In this document: positions 1 to 7,576 of the stretch, piece by piece
Position numbering within the stretch: the stretch's first letter is position 1
Layout: every line of letters starts with the position of its first letter
NCBI GenBank assembly: GCA_943325655.2
Contig: CALPQG020000076.1
Location: 1-8,690, forward strand
Source of the DNA: Bifidobacterium breve
GTDB taxonomy: Bacteria; Bacteroidota; Bacteroidia; Cytophagales; UBA9547
Direction: 5' to 3'
Length of the DNA stretch: 8,690 nucleotides
Program-made: the position numbers and the translations under genes
Notes under the pieces: generated by a model
The model's database searches: none
The model's input: only the letters and a program-made list of their open reading frames with translations
Told to the model about the DNA's origin: nothing

Positions 1-3000
1 CTTTTGTTTTACTTCGTTGATTTTGGAACCCATCGTTTTCCCTAATCTTTTCAAATCAGGCAAGAGCGATTTGGTGAACAATTCACTACCGGCATTGGCG
101 TCAAAAGTCACCATGGTTTTGACATTGGTTTCTTCTAAAATTAAAGTCTCCACACTTTTTAATTGGCGTGCCAAGCTTTCATCCAACACATTGATAGACA
201 ATTTCCCTAAAGGTTGACGCACCCTGATGTTTTGTAATTTACGCACCGAATGTGCCAATGAACAAGCTTTTTGAGCGAGTTTCATGCCTTCTTCCAAGTC
301 TTTGTTGATGATAGCCGTATCCGCTTTGATAAAGGTTGTGAGGTGAATAGATTCAAACCTTAAAGCGGTATTATTGGCAATGGCTTGTTCACGAATTGGG
401 TCTGTCAGGTTTTTGTACAACCATTCTGCAAAGAATGGCGCCACAGGACTCATCAATTGTGCCGTTACCAGCAAACATTCGTGAAGCGTTTCGTAAGCCG
501 CACGTTTGTCGTCAGAAAGTTCGCCTTTCCAGAAACGTTTACGCGACAGACGGATATACCAATTTGACAATTCATCATTGACAAAATTTTCAATGGCACG
601 CGTGGCAGTGGTGACATCGTAGTTTTCGTACGCTGCGGTTACTTCTGCTACCAAAGAATGCAAGGCAGACAAAATCCATTGGTCAAACTCACTTCTTTTG
701 GCTACAGGAATGGTGTTTTGCTCGTCAAGTACAAACTTGTCTAAGTTAGTGTATAAAGCAAAGAAATTATAGGTATTGGCCAACGTATTGAACAACCTGC
801 GTTGTACTTCCGTAATGCCTTCTAAATCAAATTTAAGGTTGTCCCAAGGATTGGCATTGGAAACCATGTACCAACGTGTTGCATCAGGACCATATTTATC
901 TAAAGTAATAAATGGGTCGATGACATTGCCTTTACGTTTCGACATTTTCTCTCCATTTTTGTCCAAGACAAGTCCTGTAGAAATCACGTTTTTAAAGGCC
1001 ACATCGTCGAACAACATACCAGAAATGGCGTGCAGTGTAAAAAACCAGCCACGGGTTTGGTCAACGCCTTCTGAAATAAAATCAGCTGGATAAGCAATTC
1101 TATTTTCTACCAATTCCTTGTTTTCAAATGGGTAATGCCATTGGGCATAAGGCATGGCGCCGGAGTCAAACCAAACATCGATCAGGTCTAATTCACGGGT
1201 CATTGGTTTGCCAGTGCTTGAGACAAGGGTAATATGGTCAACGTAAGGACGGTGAAGGTCGTATTCAGGCCTCACCCCCGGCCCCTCTCCTCTGGAGAGG
1301 GGAGCTTGAGCAGCCATTAATTTTTCGGTTATAGTTTTAACAACCAATGATTTATTTGTTAAAACTTCTTCATTTGTAAATCTAATGACTTCAAATCCTG
1401 CAGCCTTAAGAAACTCAGTTCTTGCTTCATCGTAAGCTTTTTGCTGTAGATGAATTTCCCCATCGATTTCAATCACTAATTTTTGAGAAATAGAAACGAA
1501 GTCACCAATAAAATCTCCTATTGCATGTTGTCTTCTAACTTTAAAACCTAGTTTATTATTTCTTACTTCTTCCCAAATTAGAGATTCTGCTTCTGTTTGA
1601 TTTTTTCTGTTTTCATTTGAAAATTCTTTTAATATTTTCCAAGTGTCTTTATTCGAAGTAAATATTTTCGACTGAAACACACTCCCCTCTCCCTCGGAGA
1701 GGGGCTGGGGGTGAGGCCTGTATGGATTGTCTTGAACAATTCCTGCTTGTATTGCTTTATCAATCTCCTTACTCAATTCAGCTACCGAACCAATGCATAT
1801 TTCTTCGGTACCATCTTCTGTTCTCCAGATTGGCAAAGGTGTTCCCCAATAACGAGAGCGCGATAAATTCCAATCTACCAAGTTTTCTAACCAGTTGCCA
1901 AAACGACCTGTTCCGGTACTTTCTGGTTTCCAGTTGATGGTTTTATTGAGTTCAACCAACCTGTCTTTTACGGCAGTGGTTTTGATAAACCAGCTTTCCA
2001 TAGGGTAATACAAAATTGGCTTGTCCGTTCTCCAGCAATGTGGGTAACTGTGTTCGTATTTTTCTACTTTAAAGGCTTTGTTTTCGGTTTTAAGTTTGAT
2101 GGCAATGCGCTCATCTACGCCCAAATACTTGTCTCTGCCTTGTTTAACTTTTTCAATTTCTTTCTCTTCTTCAGAAGCATAGGCTTCTTTTACAGGCTCA
2201 TTGGCAAATTCAGCTACCTCTTTTACAAAGCGTCCTTGTTTGTTTACCAAAGGCACTTCTGCGCCATTTTCATCCATCACAAAAATACCAGGAATGCCTG
2301 CTACTTTTGCAACTCTTGCATCGTCGGCACCAAAGGTTGGCGCAATATGTACTATACCCGTACCGTCAGAAGTGGTTACAAAATCACCTGCAATTACGGT
2401 AAAGGCAGGCGCGGAAGGTTGCACATAAGGCATTAATTGTTCGTAACTTAAACCTACTAGGTCCTTACCAGTACATTCTCCCAATACTTCAAAAGGAATC
2501 AATTTATCACCTTCTTTGTAATCGGCAAGGCTGATTTCTTTGGCTTTTTCGGAAAAATATTTACCCAATAAGTCTTTGGCCAAAATTACATTTACTGGCG
2601 CAAAAGTGTAAGGATTAAAGCTTTTTACCACCACGTAAACAATCTTCTCTCCAACTGCTAAAGCAGAGTTAGATGGCAATGTCCAAGGAGTGGTTGTCCA
2701 GGCTAGGAAGTAAGTGTTTTCAGATTTTACTAGAGAACTGAGAACCGATAACTGAGAACTGATAACTTTAAACTGCGCCACCACCGAAGTATCTTTCACA
2801 TCTTGATAGCAACCTGGTTGGTTGAGTTCGTGAGAACTTAAACCTGTTCCAGCAGCAGGAGAGTATGGTTGAATGGTATGGCCTTTGTAGAGCAAACCTT
2901 TGGCATGGAAATTTTTAAGAATATGCCAAAGCGATTCTATATAGTTGTTTTCGTAGGTGATGTATGGATTTTCTAAATCTACCCAATACCCCATTTTCAC

Positions 3001-3411
3001 GGTCAATTCATCCCATTGAGAAGTGAATCGCATCACCGTTTCACGGCATTTTTGGTTATAAGCTTCCACAGAAATGGTTTTGCCAATATCTTCTTTGGTA
3101 ATGCCCAATTCTTTTTCAACCTGCAATTCTACAGGTAAACCATGCGTATCCCAACCACCTTTGCGTTTTACCTGAAAACCTTGTAAAGTTTTGTACCTGC
3201 AAAATATATCTTTGATGGTACGCGCCATCACATGGTGAATGCCCGGAGTTCCATTCGCCGAAGGCGGACCTTCAAAAAAAGTAAAGGAAGGAGCCCCTTC
3301 GCGTGTTGAAATAGATTTTTCAAACGTTTGGTTGGTTTTCCAAAAATCAAGTGTTTCTGAAGCCAGTTCAGAGAAATTAATGTTCTTGTGTTCTTTGTAG
3401 GATTTACTCAT
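1..3411 (-). CDS. ileS: Isoleucyl-tRNA synthetase, C-terminus beyond the window, with in-frame DUF559 insert
   Basis: This cytoplasmic class I synthetase charges tRNA(Ile) with isoleucine. Translation from the ATG at 3411-3409 gives the HIGH-equivalent GIHH at residues 57-60, GWDTHGLPVE at 86-95, the editing-domain segment TTTPWTLPSN at 239-248 and PTFGADD at 358-364. SRSRYWG follows near 516-522 and the KMSKR loop is at 822-826. I checked the in-frame triplets through most of the gene and found no stop; 1137 codons are present. The 3' end lies off the left edge, and about 100-150 residues are probably missing by comparison with the family's usual length. Two segments are absent from normal homologues: a 14-codon heptamer repeat at about 213-226 and a ~153-residue DUF559 insert at about 565-716. 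Both fall in connective regions and no catalytic motif is lost. The start overlaps the end of the MMPL gene by 8 bp. Identification is certain; activity of the chimera is inferred. Confidence 0.96.
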   Translation of the reverse strand, partial: MSKSYKEHKNINFSELASETLDFWKTNQTFEKSISTREGAPSFTFFEGPPSANGTPGIHHVMARTIKDIFCRYKTLQGFQVKRKGGWDTHGLPVELQVEKELGITKEDIGKTISVEAYNQKCRETVMRFTSQWDELTVKMGYWVDLENPYITYENNYIESLWHILKNFHAKGLLYKGHTIQPYSPAAGTGLSSHELNQPGCYQDVKDTSVVAQFKVISSQLSVLSSLVKSENTYFLAWTTTPWTLPSNSALAVGEKIVYVVVKSFNPYTFAPVNVILAKDLLGKYFSEKAKEISLADYKEGDKLIPFEVLGECTGKDLVGLSYEQLMPYVQPSAPAFTVIAGDFVTTSDGTGIVHIAPTFGADDARVAKVAGIPGIFVMDENGAEVPLVNKQGRFVKEVAEFANEPVKEAYASEEEKEIEKVKQGRDKYLGVDERIAIKLKTENKAFKVEKYEHSYPHCWRTDKPILYYPMESWFIKTTAVKDRLVELNKTINWKPESTGTGRFGNWLENLVDWNLSRSRYWGTPLPIWRTEDGTEEICIGSVAELSKEIDKAIQAGIVQDNPYRPHPQPLSEGEGSVFQSKIFTSNKDTWKILKEFSNENRKNQTEAESLIWEEVRNNKLGFKVRRQHAIGDFIGDFVSISQKLVIEIDGEIHLQQKAYDEARTEFLKAAGFEVIRFTNEEVLTNKSLVVKTITEKLMAAQAPLSRGEGPGVRPEYDLHRPYVDHITLVSSTGKPMTRELDLIDVWFDSGAMPYAQWHYPFENKELVENRIAYPADFISEGVDQTRGWFFTLHAISGMLFDDVAFKNVISTGLVLDKNGEKMSKRKGNVIDPFITLDKYGPDATRWYMVSNANPWDNLKFDLEGITEVQRRLFNTLANTYNFFALYTNLDKFVLDEQNTIPVAKRSEFDQWILSALHSLVAEVTAAYENYDVTTATRAIENFVNDELSNWYIRLSRKRFWKGELSDDKRAAYETLHECLLVTAQLMSPVAPFFAEWLYKNLTDPIREQAIANNTALRFESIHLTTFIKADTAIINKDLEEGMKLAQKACSLAHSVRKLQNIRVRQPLGKLSINVLDESLARQLKSVETLILEETNVKTMVTFDANAGSELFTKSLLPDLKRLGKTMGSKINEVKQK
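1265..1719 (-). mobile_element. In-frame coding mobile element with DUF559 (Vsr-like nuclease) domain inside ileS
   Basis: This ~455-bp segment interrupts ileS between NPY (562-564) and DLHRPYVD (from 718). It has near-perfect terminal inverted repeats and is flanked by GTAT at 1261-1264 and 1720-1723. The two copies are 459 bp apart, so the net gain is exactly 153 codons. Translated in the ileS frame it starts RPHPQPLSEGEGS and ends APLSRGEGPGVRPE, with a DUF559-type domain between (residues about 598-683, positions 1363-1620). Visible family signatures are TEAESLIWEEVR, FKVRRQH, the Asp-Phe pair at 637-638, LVIEIDG with E648 and D650, H654, D661-x-x-R664 and FEVIRFTNEEV. DUF559 proteins share the Vsr/PD-(D/E)XK endonuclease fold, and these residues suggest the site is intact. 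There is no stop codon and no plausible separate start, so it should be made as part of IleS. Its mobility is inferred from the repeats and the target duplication; no transposase is encoded. Confidence 0.85.
1266..1305 (+). repeat. Terminal inverted repeat, left copy, containing a hairpin
   Basis: This 40-bp end matches the reverse complement of 1681-1720 at 35 of 40 positions without gaps. It contains its own palindrome: arms CCCCTCTCC at 1282-1290 and GGAGAGGGG at 1294-1302 around the loop TCT. Three of the five mismatches to the other end fall in this loop. In the ileS frame it encodes APLSRGEGPGVRP. Confidence 0.9.
1681..1720 (-). repeat. Terminal inverted repeat, right copy, containing a hairpin
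   Basis: This is the partner of the repeat at 1266-1305. It has the same 9-bp arms, CCCCTCTCC at 1684-1692 and GGAGAGGGG at 1696-1704, around a different loop (CTC). In the ileS frame it encodes RPHPQPLSEGEGS. The outermost base pair overlaps the proposed GTAT target duplication. Confidence 0.9.
2734..2775. repeat. Six tandem heptamers (consensus A[G/T]AACTG) within ileS
   Basis: Consecutive units on the plus strand are AGAACTG, AGAACCG, ATAACTG, AGAACTG, ATAACTT and TAAACTG. The run is exactly 42 bp, or 14 codons, and reads as a serine/leucine-rich stretch around VISSQLSVLSS at ileS residues about 213-226, just before the editing-domain segment TTTPWTLPSN. Short heptameric repeats of this kind are known from other bacteria, notably as STRR sequences in cyanobacteria. 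The last two units are degenerate. Because 7 is not a multiple of 3, only gains or losses of three units keep ileS in frame. Confidence 0.85.
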
Positions 3412-5821
3412 TGCTTTTATGCGTAAAATTTTTCTTTAACTGACCACTGTCTATATCTTCGTCGTCGTCTTCGTAATAGAAGTCTTCGTAATGTTCTAAG
3501 AACGAATCAAAGTCTTTTTCTTTTCTGCCTCGGTCAAAACTCATGACCAAACATGGCAATAAAGTAAGGTTAATGATTAAGGCGGTAAATAAGGTGATGG
3601 AAGTCAATAAACCCAGTGCAATGGTACCGCCAAAATTGGAGGCCACATAGATGATAAAGCCACAGAACAGTACTATAGAAGTATAAATCTGACTTGCGCC
3701 CGTTTCTTTGATACTGAGTAAAACGGCCTCTTTGATACCTCTTTTTTTATGGAATATTTCGTAGCGGTACTTGGCCAGGTAATGAATGGTATTGTCGACG
3801 GTAATCCCAAAAACGATACTGAAGATAATGGCAGTACTTGGTTTCAAAGGAATGCCAAAATAGCCCATGATGGCTGCTGTAATCAGTAAAGGAATGATGT
3901 TTGGAATCAGTGAAATCAAAATCATTCTGAAAGAAGAAAACAAAATTGCCATTAAAAATGTGCAGAAAAGGATAGACTGAAAGATACTTCCATTCAAACT
4001 TTGTATCAGCATGTTGTTGCCTTTCATGTACAAAGAAGTAGTACCTGTAGTGGTTACTTTCATGTCAGTACCGGCAAATATTTCTTTTATTTTAGGTTGA
4101 ATGACTTGGTTAATCAAGGTGTCGAGTTTCAACGAACCGATGTCAGCTACTTTACAGGAAACCCTGATGTACCTTCCTGTAGAATCTACGAAAGCACGCA
4201 ACATGCCCTGGTCTTTTTTGGCTTGTTTTCGCAAATACCTTAACACGAATGGCGCCTCAGAACTGTTCGGCATAGCGTATTGGTTGGTGTCGCCATCAAA
4301 ATAGGTTTGACGTGCACCTTTCAAAAAGGTATTGATTGAAAGCGGACGAGAGACATTGGGCTGGCTGTAAAGGAAGGCTTCCAGCTCCGCAATTTTTCTG
4401 AGTGTTGAAAGTTTGTTGGCGCCTTTTTCTTTTTTGGTATCAATTACAAATTCCAAGGGCATAATGCCTTTAAAGTTTTCTTCGAAGAATGCAAGGTCGG
4501 GACGTAAAGTGAGCTTGGTAGGAATATCGTCCAACATAAACGAGATAGACCTGATTTTATAAATACCAACCACAGAAATGACCACCGCTAAAATACTCAA
4601 GGCATATACTTTACGGGAATGAAAAAGCGTAATGCGCTCCAATAAATCCAGGGTTTTATTGAGAAAATTGAAGTCAAGGTGTTTCAAATCTTTGGCCGAA
4701 GGTGCTGGCAAATACGCCAATACTGCCGGGATAAAAATCATGCTCATCAGGAAAGCCACCATGATGTTTAATCCGGCTACAATACCAAATTCTTTTAACA
4801 ACGAAACGTCATTGTTGCACAACACCAAAAACCCAACTGCGGTAGTAGCATTGGTCATAAAAGTCACAAAACCTATGGATTTGATGATAGAGGAAATGGC
4901 TTTGTTTTTATCGCCTTCTTTCCTGAATTCCTGGTGGTATTTGTTGAATAAATATACAAAATTGGGAATGCCCGTGATGACAATTAAAGACGGTACCAAA
5001 CCAGTAAGTAAGGATATTTTGTAACCAAACAACACGATGGATCCCATGGTCCAGGTGACGACTATGCCGACTAAGATAAGTGGAACAATTACCGCTTGTG
5101 CCGAACGGAAAAAGCTCAGTAAAACAACTGCAGAAATTAAGATGGACAAGAATAAAAATACTTTTAATTCCGAAGCAACCTCTTTGGCCATCACCGAACG
5201 GATATAAGGGATTCCGGCCAGGTGAAGTTCAATGCCTGTGTCTTTTTTAAAGGCCTCGCAGGCCTCAATAATCTTGTAAACCACTACAATTCTTTCAGGA
5301 GAATTGATAACATTTTTATTGATAGAAATTGCAAAAAGAATGGTTTTGTTGGTTTTATTCAACAGTTGGTCTTCATAGATCTTTGTTGCATTGAACTTGC
5401 GCAAAAAGCTGTCTAGCTGTACTTGTGTTTCAAGGGTTTTTGGGAAAATAGGAACCTGAATGAATCGTTTTGCAAGAGAATCTTTTTCCAGACTTTTAAC
5501 CCTGGAGATAGACAATACATCATTTACACCTTTGATATTGGCAATGTCGTCGGCAAGTTTTTTGTATTTGTTAAAATTTTGAAGTTCGAATACGCGTTTG
5601 TCTTTTAGACCAACCACCACAATATTCCCATCCTCTCCAAAAGTTTTTTTGAAGTTATTGAGGTAGGCAAGATCAGGATCGTCTGGAGCAAGAATTTTGA
5701 GATAATCAAATGACATCTCAATTCCTCTGGCCACATAGCCCATATAAGCCGTTGAAAGCACGATAAATAGGAGTACTAAAAATCTAAATTTTATGATTGC
5801 CTCAGCAATTTTTGTCCACAT
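3404..5821 (-). CDS. MMPL/RND-superfamily membrane transporter
   Basis: This 805-residue inner-membrane protein has the duplicated RND/MMPL layout. A first membrane helix lies at about 13-33, followed by a soluble porter-like loop to about 219 and a helix cluster at about 221-371. A second anchor helix is at about 404-422, then a second soluble loop to about 611 and a second cluster at about 613-758. GITVDNTIHYLAKYR at 672-686 matches the GxxxD segment of the proton-relay helix, with D676. The equivalent first-half segment, GIPNFVYLFNKYH at 284-296, has Asn287 where an acidic residue would be expected. The C-terminal tail (764-805) is strongly acidic (EDFYYEDDDEDID). Family members move lipids, hopanoids or other hydrophobic molecules; the substrate here cannot be read from sequence. 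The gene starts 74 bp after rpiB and overlaps ileS by 8 bp, suggesting co-transcription with ileS. Confidence 0.9.
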   Translation of the reverse strand: MWTKIAEAIIKFRFLVLLFIVLSTAYMGYVARGIEMSFDYLKILAPDDPDLAYLNNFKKTFGEDGNIVVVGLKDKRVFELQNFNKYKKLADDIANIKGVNDVLSISRVKSLEKDSLAKRFIQVPIFPKTLETQVQLDSFLRKFNATKIYEDQLLNKTNKTILFAISINKNVINSPERIVVVYKIIEACEAFKKDTGIELHLAGIPYIRSVMAKEVASELKVFLFLSILISAVVLLSFFRSAQAVIVPLILVGIVVTWTMGSIVLFGYKISLLTGLVPSLIVITGIPNFVYLFNKYHQEFRKEGDKNKAISSIIKSIGFVTFMTNATTAVGFLVLCNNDVSLLKEFGIVAGLNIMVAFLMSMIFIPAVLAYLPAPSAKDLKHLDFNFLNKTLDLLERITLFHSRKVYALSILAVVISVVGIYKIRSISFMLDDIPTKLTLRPDLAFFEENFKGIMPLEFVIDTKKEKGANKLSTLRKIAELEAFLYSQPNVSRPLSINTFLKGARQTYFDGDTNQYAMPNSSEAPFVLRYLRKQAKKDQGMLRAFVDSTGRYIRVSCKVADIGSLKLDTLINQVIQPKIKEIFAGTDMKVTTTGTTSLYMKGNNMLIQSLNGSIFQSILFCTFLMAILFSSFRMILISLIPNIIPLLITAAIMGYFGIPLKPSTAIIFSIVFGITVDNTIHYLAKYRYEIFHKKRGIKEAVLLSIKETGASQIYTSIVLFCGFIIYVASNFGGTIALGLLTSITLFTALIINLTLLPCLVMSFDRGRKEKDFDSFLEHYEDFYYEDDDEDIDSGQLKKNFTHKSNE

Positions 5822-5895
5822 TTTTTTGGAGGTTAACGGAGCTCCTAGCCAATAAAGGAATAGGCTAGTTTACAGTAGAGTGTATTCTGAATATG

Positions 5896-6330
5896 TTAGC
5901 ACTGAATGGCAATTTTATCCACCCTATTTTGGTGGCGTCCACCTTCAAATGGGGTATTGATAAAAGTATCTACAATATTTTTGGCTAATTCAATGCTGAT
6001 AAATCTTGCAGGCAAACAAACCACATTGGCATCGTTGTGTTGTTTTGATAAGCCTGCAATTTCAGTTTCCCAACAAATGGCAGCCCTTATGCCTTGGTGC
6101 TTGTTTGCGGTGATGGCAATTCCATTGGCGCTTCCACAAATCAATACACCTAAATCCGCTTTTTTGGCTTCAACAGCATCGGCTAGCGGATGAACATAAT
6201 CAGGATAATCACAAGAGGCTTCACTGTTAGTTCCAAAGTCTTGAACCTCAAAACCTTTGGTGTTTAAATAAGCAATAAGTTCAACTTTATAACCGTAACC
6301 GGCATGATCGGCACCAATAGCAATTTTCAT
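5896..6330 (-). CDS. rpiB: Ribose-5-phosphate isomerase B (RpiB/LacA/LacB family)
   Basis: This 144-residue cytoplasmic enzyme interconverts ribose 5-phosphate and ribulose 5-phosphate in the pentose phosphate pathway. The length is typical of the family. Family signatures are MKIAIGADHAG at the N-terminus with D8 and H9, the active-site loop CGSANG at 65-70 with the catalytic-type Cys65, QHNDANVVCLPAR at 97-109 with His98, and the basic GGRHQNRVDKI near the end. The first ATG directly precedes the conserved IAIGADHAG, so the start is secure. It lies 152 bp downstream of comF and 74 bp upstream of the MMPL gene. LacAB galactose-6-phosphate isomerases are related, but a single-subunit gene with no lac neighbours favours RpiB. 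Confidence 0.95.
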   Translation of the reverse strand: MKIAIGADHAGYGYKVELIAYLNTKGFEVQDFGTNSEASCDYPDYVHPLADAVEAKKADLGVLICGSANGIAITANKHQGIRAAICWETEIAGLSKQHNDANVVCLPARFISIELAKNIVDTFINTPFEGGRHQNRVDKIAIQC

Positions 6331-6482
6331 AAGTTGATGTATGTTAAGTATGAACTTGCAAAATAACCGTATTTTTTTGAAAAATGGAATAAAATGGGGG
6401 AAGGTTTGGAATTATTTTGAAATAATGGCTTAAGATGGATTGGTGTAAAATGAAGTCATGAACAATATTAATTTTCAAAAGA

Positions 6483-7202
6483 TTATACCGCCGAAGCGAG
6501 TGCCATAAAACTGATTTCAGTGGAGCCTTTTTTTAACAATGATTCAGCACAGGCGACCAAAGTTGCACCGGTGGTGAGTACATCGTCTAGTAGAATTAAT
6601 TTCATTCCCTGTACTTTTTCATTGGCCGAAAATACAGTTTCTACATTGGTCCATCGGGCAAATCTTTGTTTGAGCGTTTGCGTTTCAGTCGCTTTTGTTC
6701 TGGTTAATAATTGGGTAAAAATGGGCAATCCACACGTTTCAGACATTCCCTTGGCAAGGAGTTCACTTTGGTTATAGCCTCGTTTTTTTTGTTTTGACTG
6801 ATGAAGCGGTACAGGGACAATGCCATCGTAGTTGTCAAAACTTTTGTCAATGAGTTTTTTGCCCATCTTTTGTCCGAGGTACAAGGCGAGTTCCTGGTTG
6901 TTTTTATACTTGATTTCATCAACAAGATTTTGAACACTGTTTAGTTTGGCATATTGGTACAAAGCAACACTGGTATGGTAAGGAATTTTCCCCATAAATT
7001 TATTGCCCACAATAGTCTGATCTATAATGATGGGCAATGCTATTTCACAACTCAGGCAAATGTGCATTTCAGCTTTGGCCAAGGCTGTTTCACAGCAACA
7101 ACAGGTGTCAGGATAAATAAGGGAAATAAAGTCTTGAAAGGAAGCAATGAGGAAGTTTTCAGATTTCGGTTCCGTGTTAAGAGGATTCACTTTAATAGGC
7201 AT
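6483..7202 (-). CDS. comF: ComF-family phosphoribosyltransferase-like protein
   Basis: This 239-residue protein has the ComF layout. An N-terminal zinc-ribbon-like motif pairs C34-x2-C37 with C49-x2-C52 (YPDTCCCCETA, then ICLSC). A type I phosphoribosyltransferase domain follows, with PVPLHQSKQKKRGYNQSELL at 130-149 and the PRPP-binding loop LILLDDVLTTGATL at 202-215. ComF homologues take part in DNA uptake in naturally competent bacteria, but the family is widespread in non-competent ones and its reaction is not established. The start ATG is the only one consistent with the N-terminal motif, and no in-frame start lies just upstream. The next upstream feature is the broken toxin gene, which ends 78 bp away. 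I see no clear promoter in that gap. Confidence 0.9.
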   Translation of the reverse strand: MPIKVNPLNTEPKSENFLIASFQDFISLIYPDTCCCCETALAKAEMHICLSCEIALPIIIDQTIVGNKFMGKIPYHTSVALYQYAKLNSVQNLVDEIKYKNNQELALYLGQKMGKKLIDKSFDNYDGIVPVPLHQSKQKKRGYNQSELLAKGMSETCGLPIFTQLLTRTKATETQTLKQRFARWTNVETVFSANEKVQGMKLILLDDVLTTGATLVACAESLLKKGSTEISFMALASAV

Positions 7203-7280
7203 AAAAATGAGTTGAAAAATAATAGGTAGAAAAGGTGTAAGTTTTATGAATTGGCTTTTTGAGCAAAAAAATCATTAGGT

Positions 7281-7576
7281 TTATTTGACCCATTTTTTAG
7301 GATTTTCCTTATCGTGAAACAAAGCAGTAACCAATACTGTAAAATTTTGTTTATCAATAAAGTAGTGCAAACTATATTCAAACGCATGAATCGGAGCAGC
7401 CCTGTGTTGTTTGTATTTAGTTTGAAATCTTTCTGGAAATTTGTTTAAGCTTTTGGCTGTTTTATCAATGGCAATACTTAGCGCCTTACTTTGGTCGGTA
7501 CATGTTCTTTATACCATTTAATAGCATTTATAATGTCTGCTTGGGCAGCATTTGAAATGACTATTTTATATTTCAT
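7281..7576 (-). pseudogene. RelE/ParE-like toxin, frameshifted
   Basis: The ATG at 7576-7574 begins MKYKIVISNAAQADIINAIKWYKEHV, a typical RelE/ParE N-terminus, but the frame meets a TAA at 7480-7478 after 32 codons. Shifting one base near 7493-7501 restores a full toxin C-terminus, starting DQSKALSIAIDKTAKSL and running through KFPERFQTKYKQHRAA, SLHYFIDKQNFTVLVTALFH and NPKKWVK to the TAA at 7283-7281. The span is 296 nt, one short of a multiple of three, which fits a single-base deletion. The start overlaps the end of the upstream antitoxin by 11 nt, the usual antitoxin-toxin arrangement. Such toxins act as ribosome-dependent mRNA interferases or gyrase inhibitors; this one should be inactive unless the shift is a sequencing error or is bypassed. 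Confidence 0.85.

Noticed and set aside
776..1093. Plus-strand open frames opposite ileS, the MMPL gene and comF
   Set aside because: They resemble no protein family and lie antisense to well-supported genes, so they are reading-frame shadows.
1265..1719. Intein in IleS
   Set aside because: The insert lacks a Cys/Ser at its first position, a His-Asn end and any Hint-domain motifs. It is also bounded by DNA inverted repeats, which inteins do not have.
1265..1719. Group I or group II intron carrying a nuclease gene
   Set aside because: The segment is too short, is open throughout in the host frame, and shows no ribozyme core sequences that I can recognise.
5844..5868. Terminator between rpiB and the MMPL gene (CTAGCC...GGCTAG)
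   Set aside because: It has only a 6-bp stem with a 12-nt loop and no T-run on the minus strand, too weak to call.
6411..6426. Palindrome ATTATTT/AAATAAT between comF and rpiB
   Set aside because: It is made only of A and T in AT-rich intergenic DNA, with a 2-nt loop if fully paired, and is likely chance.
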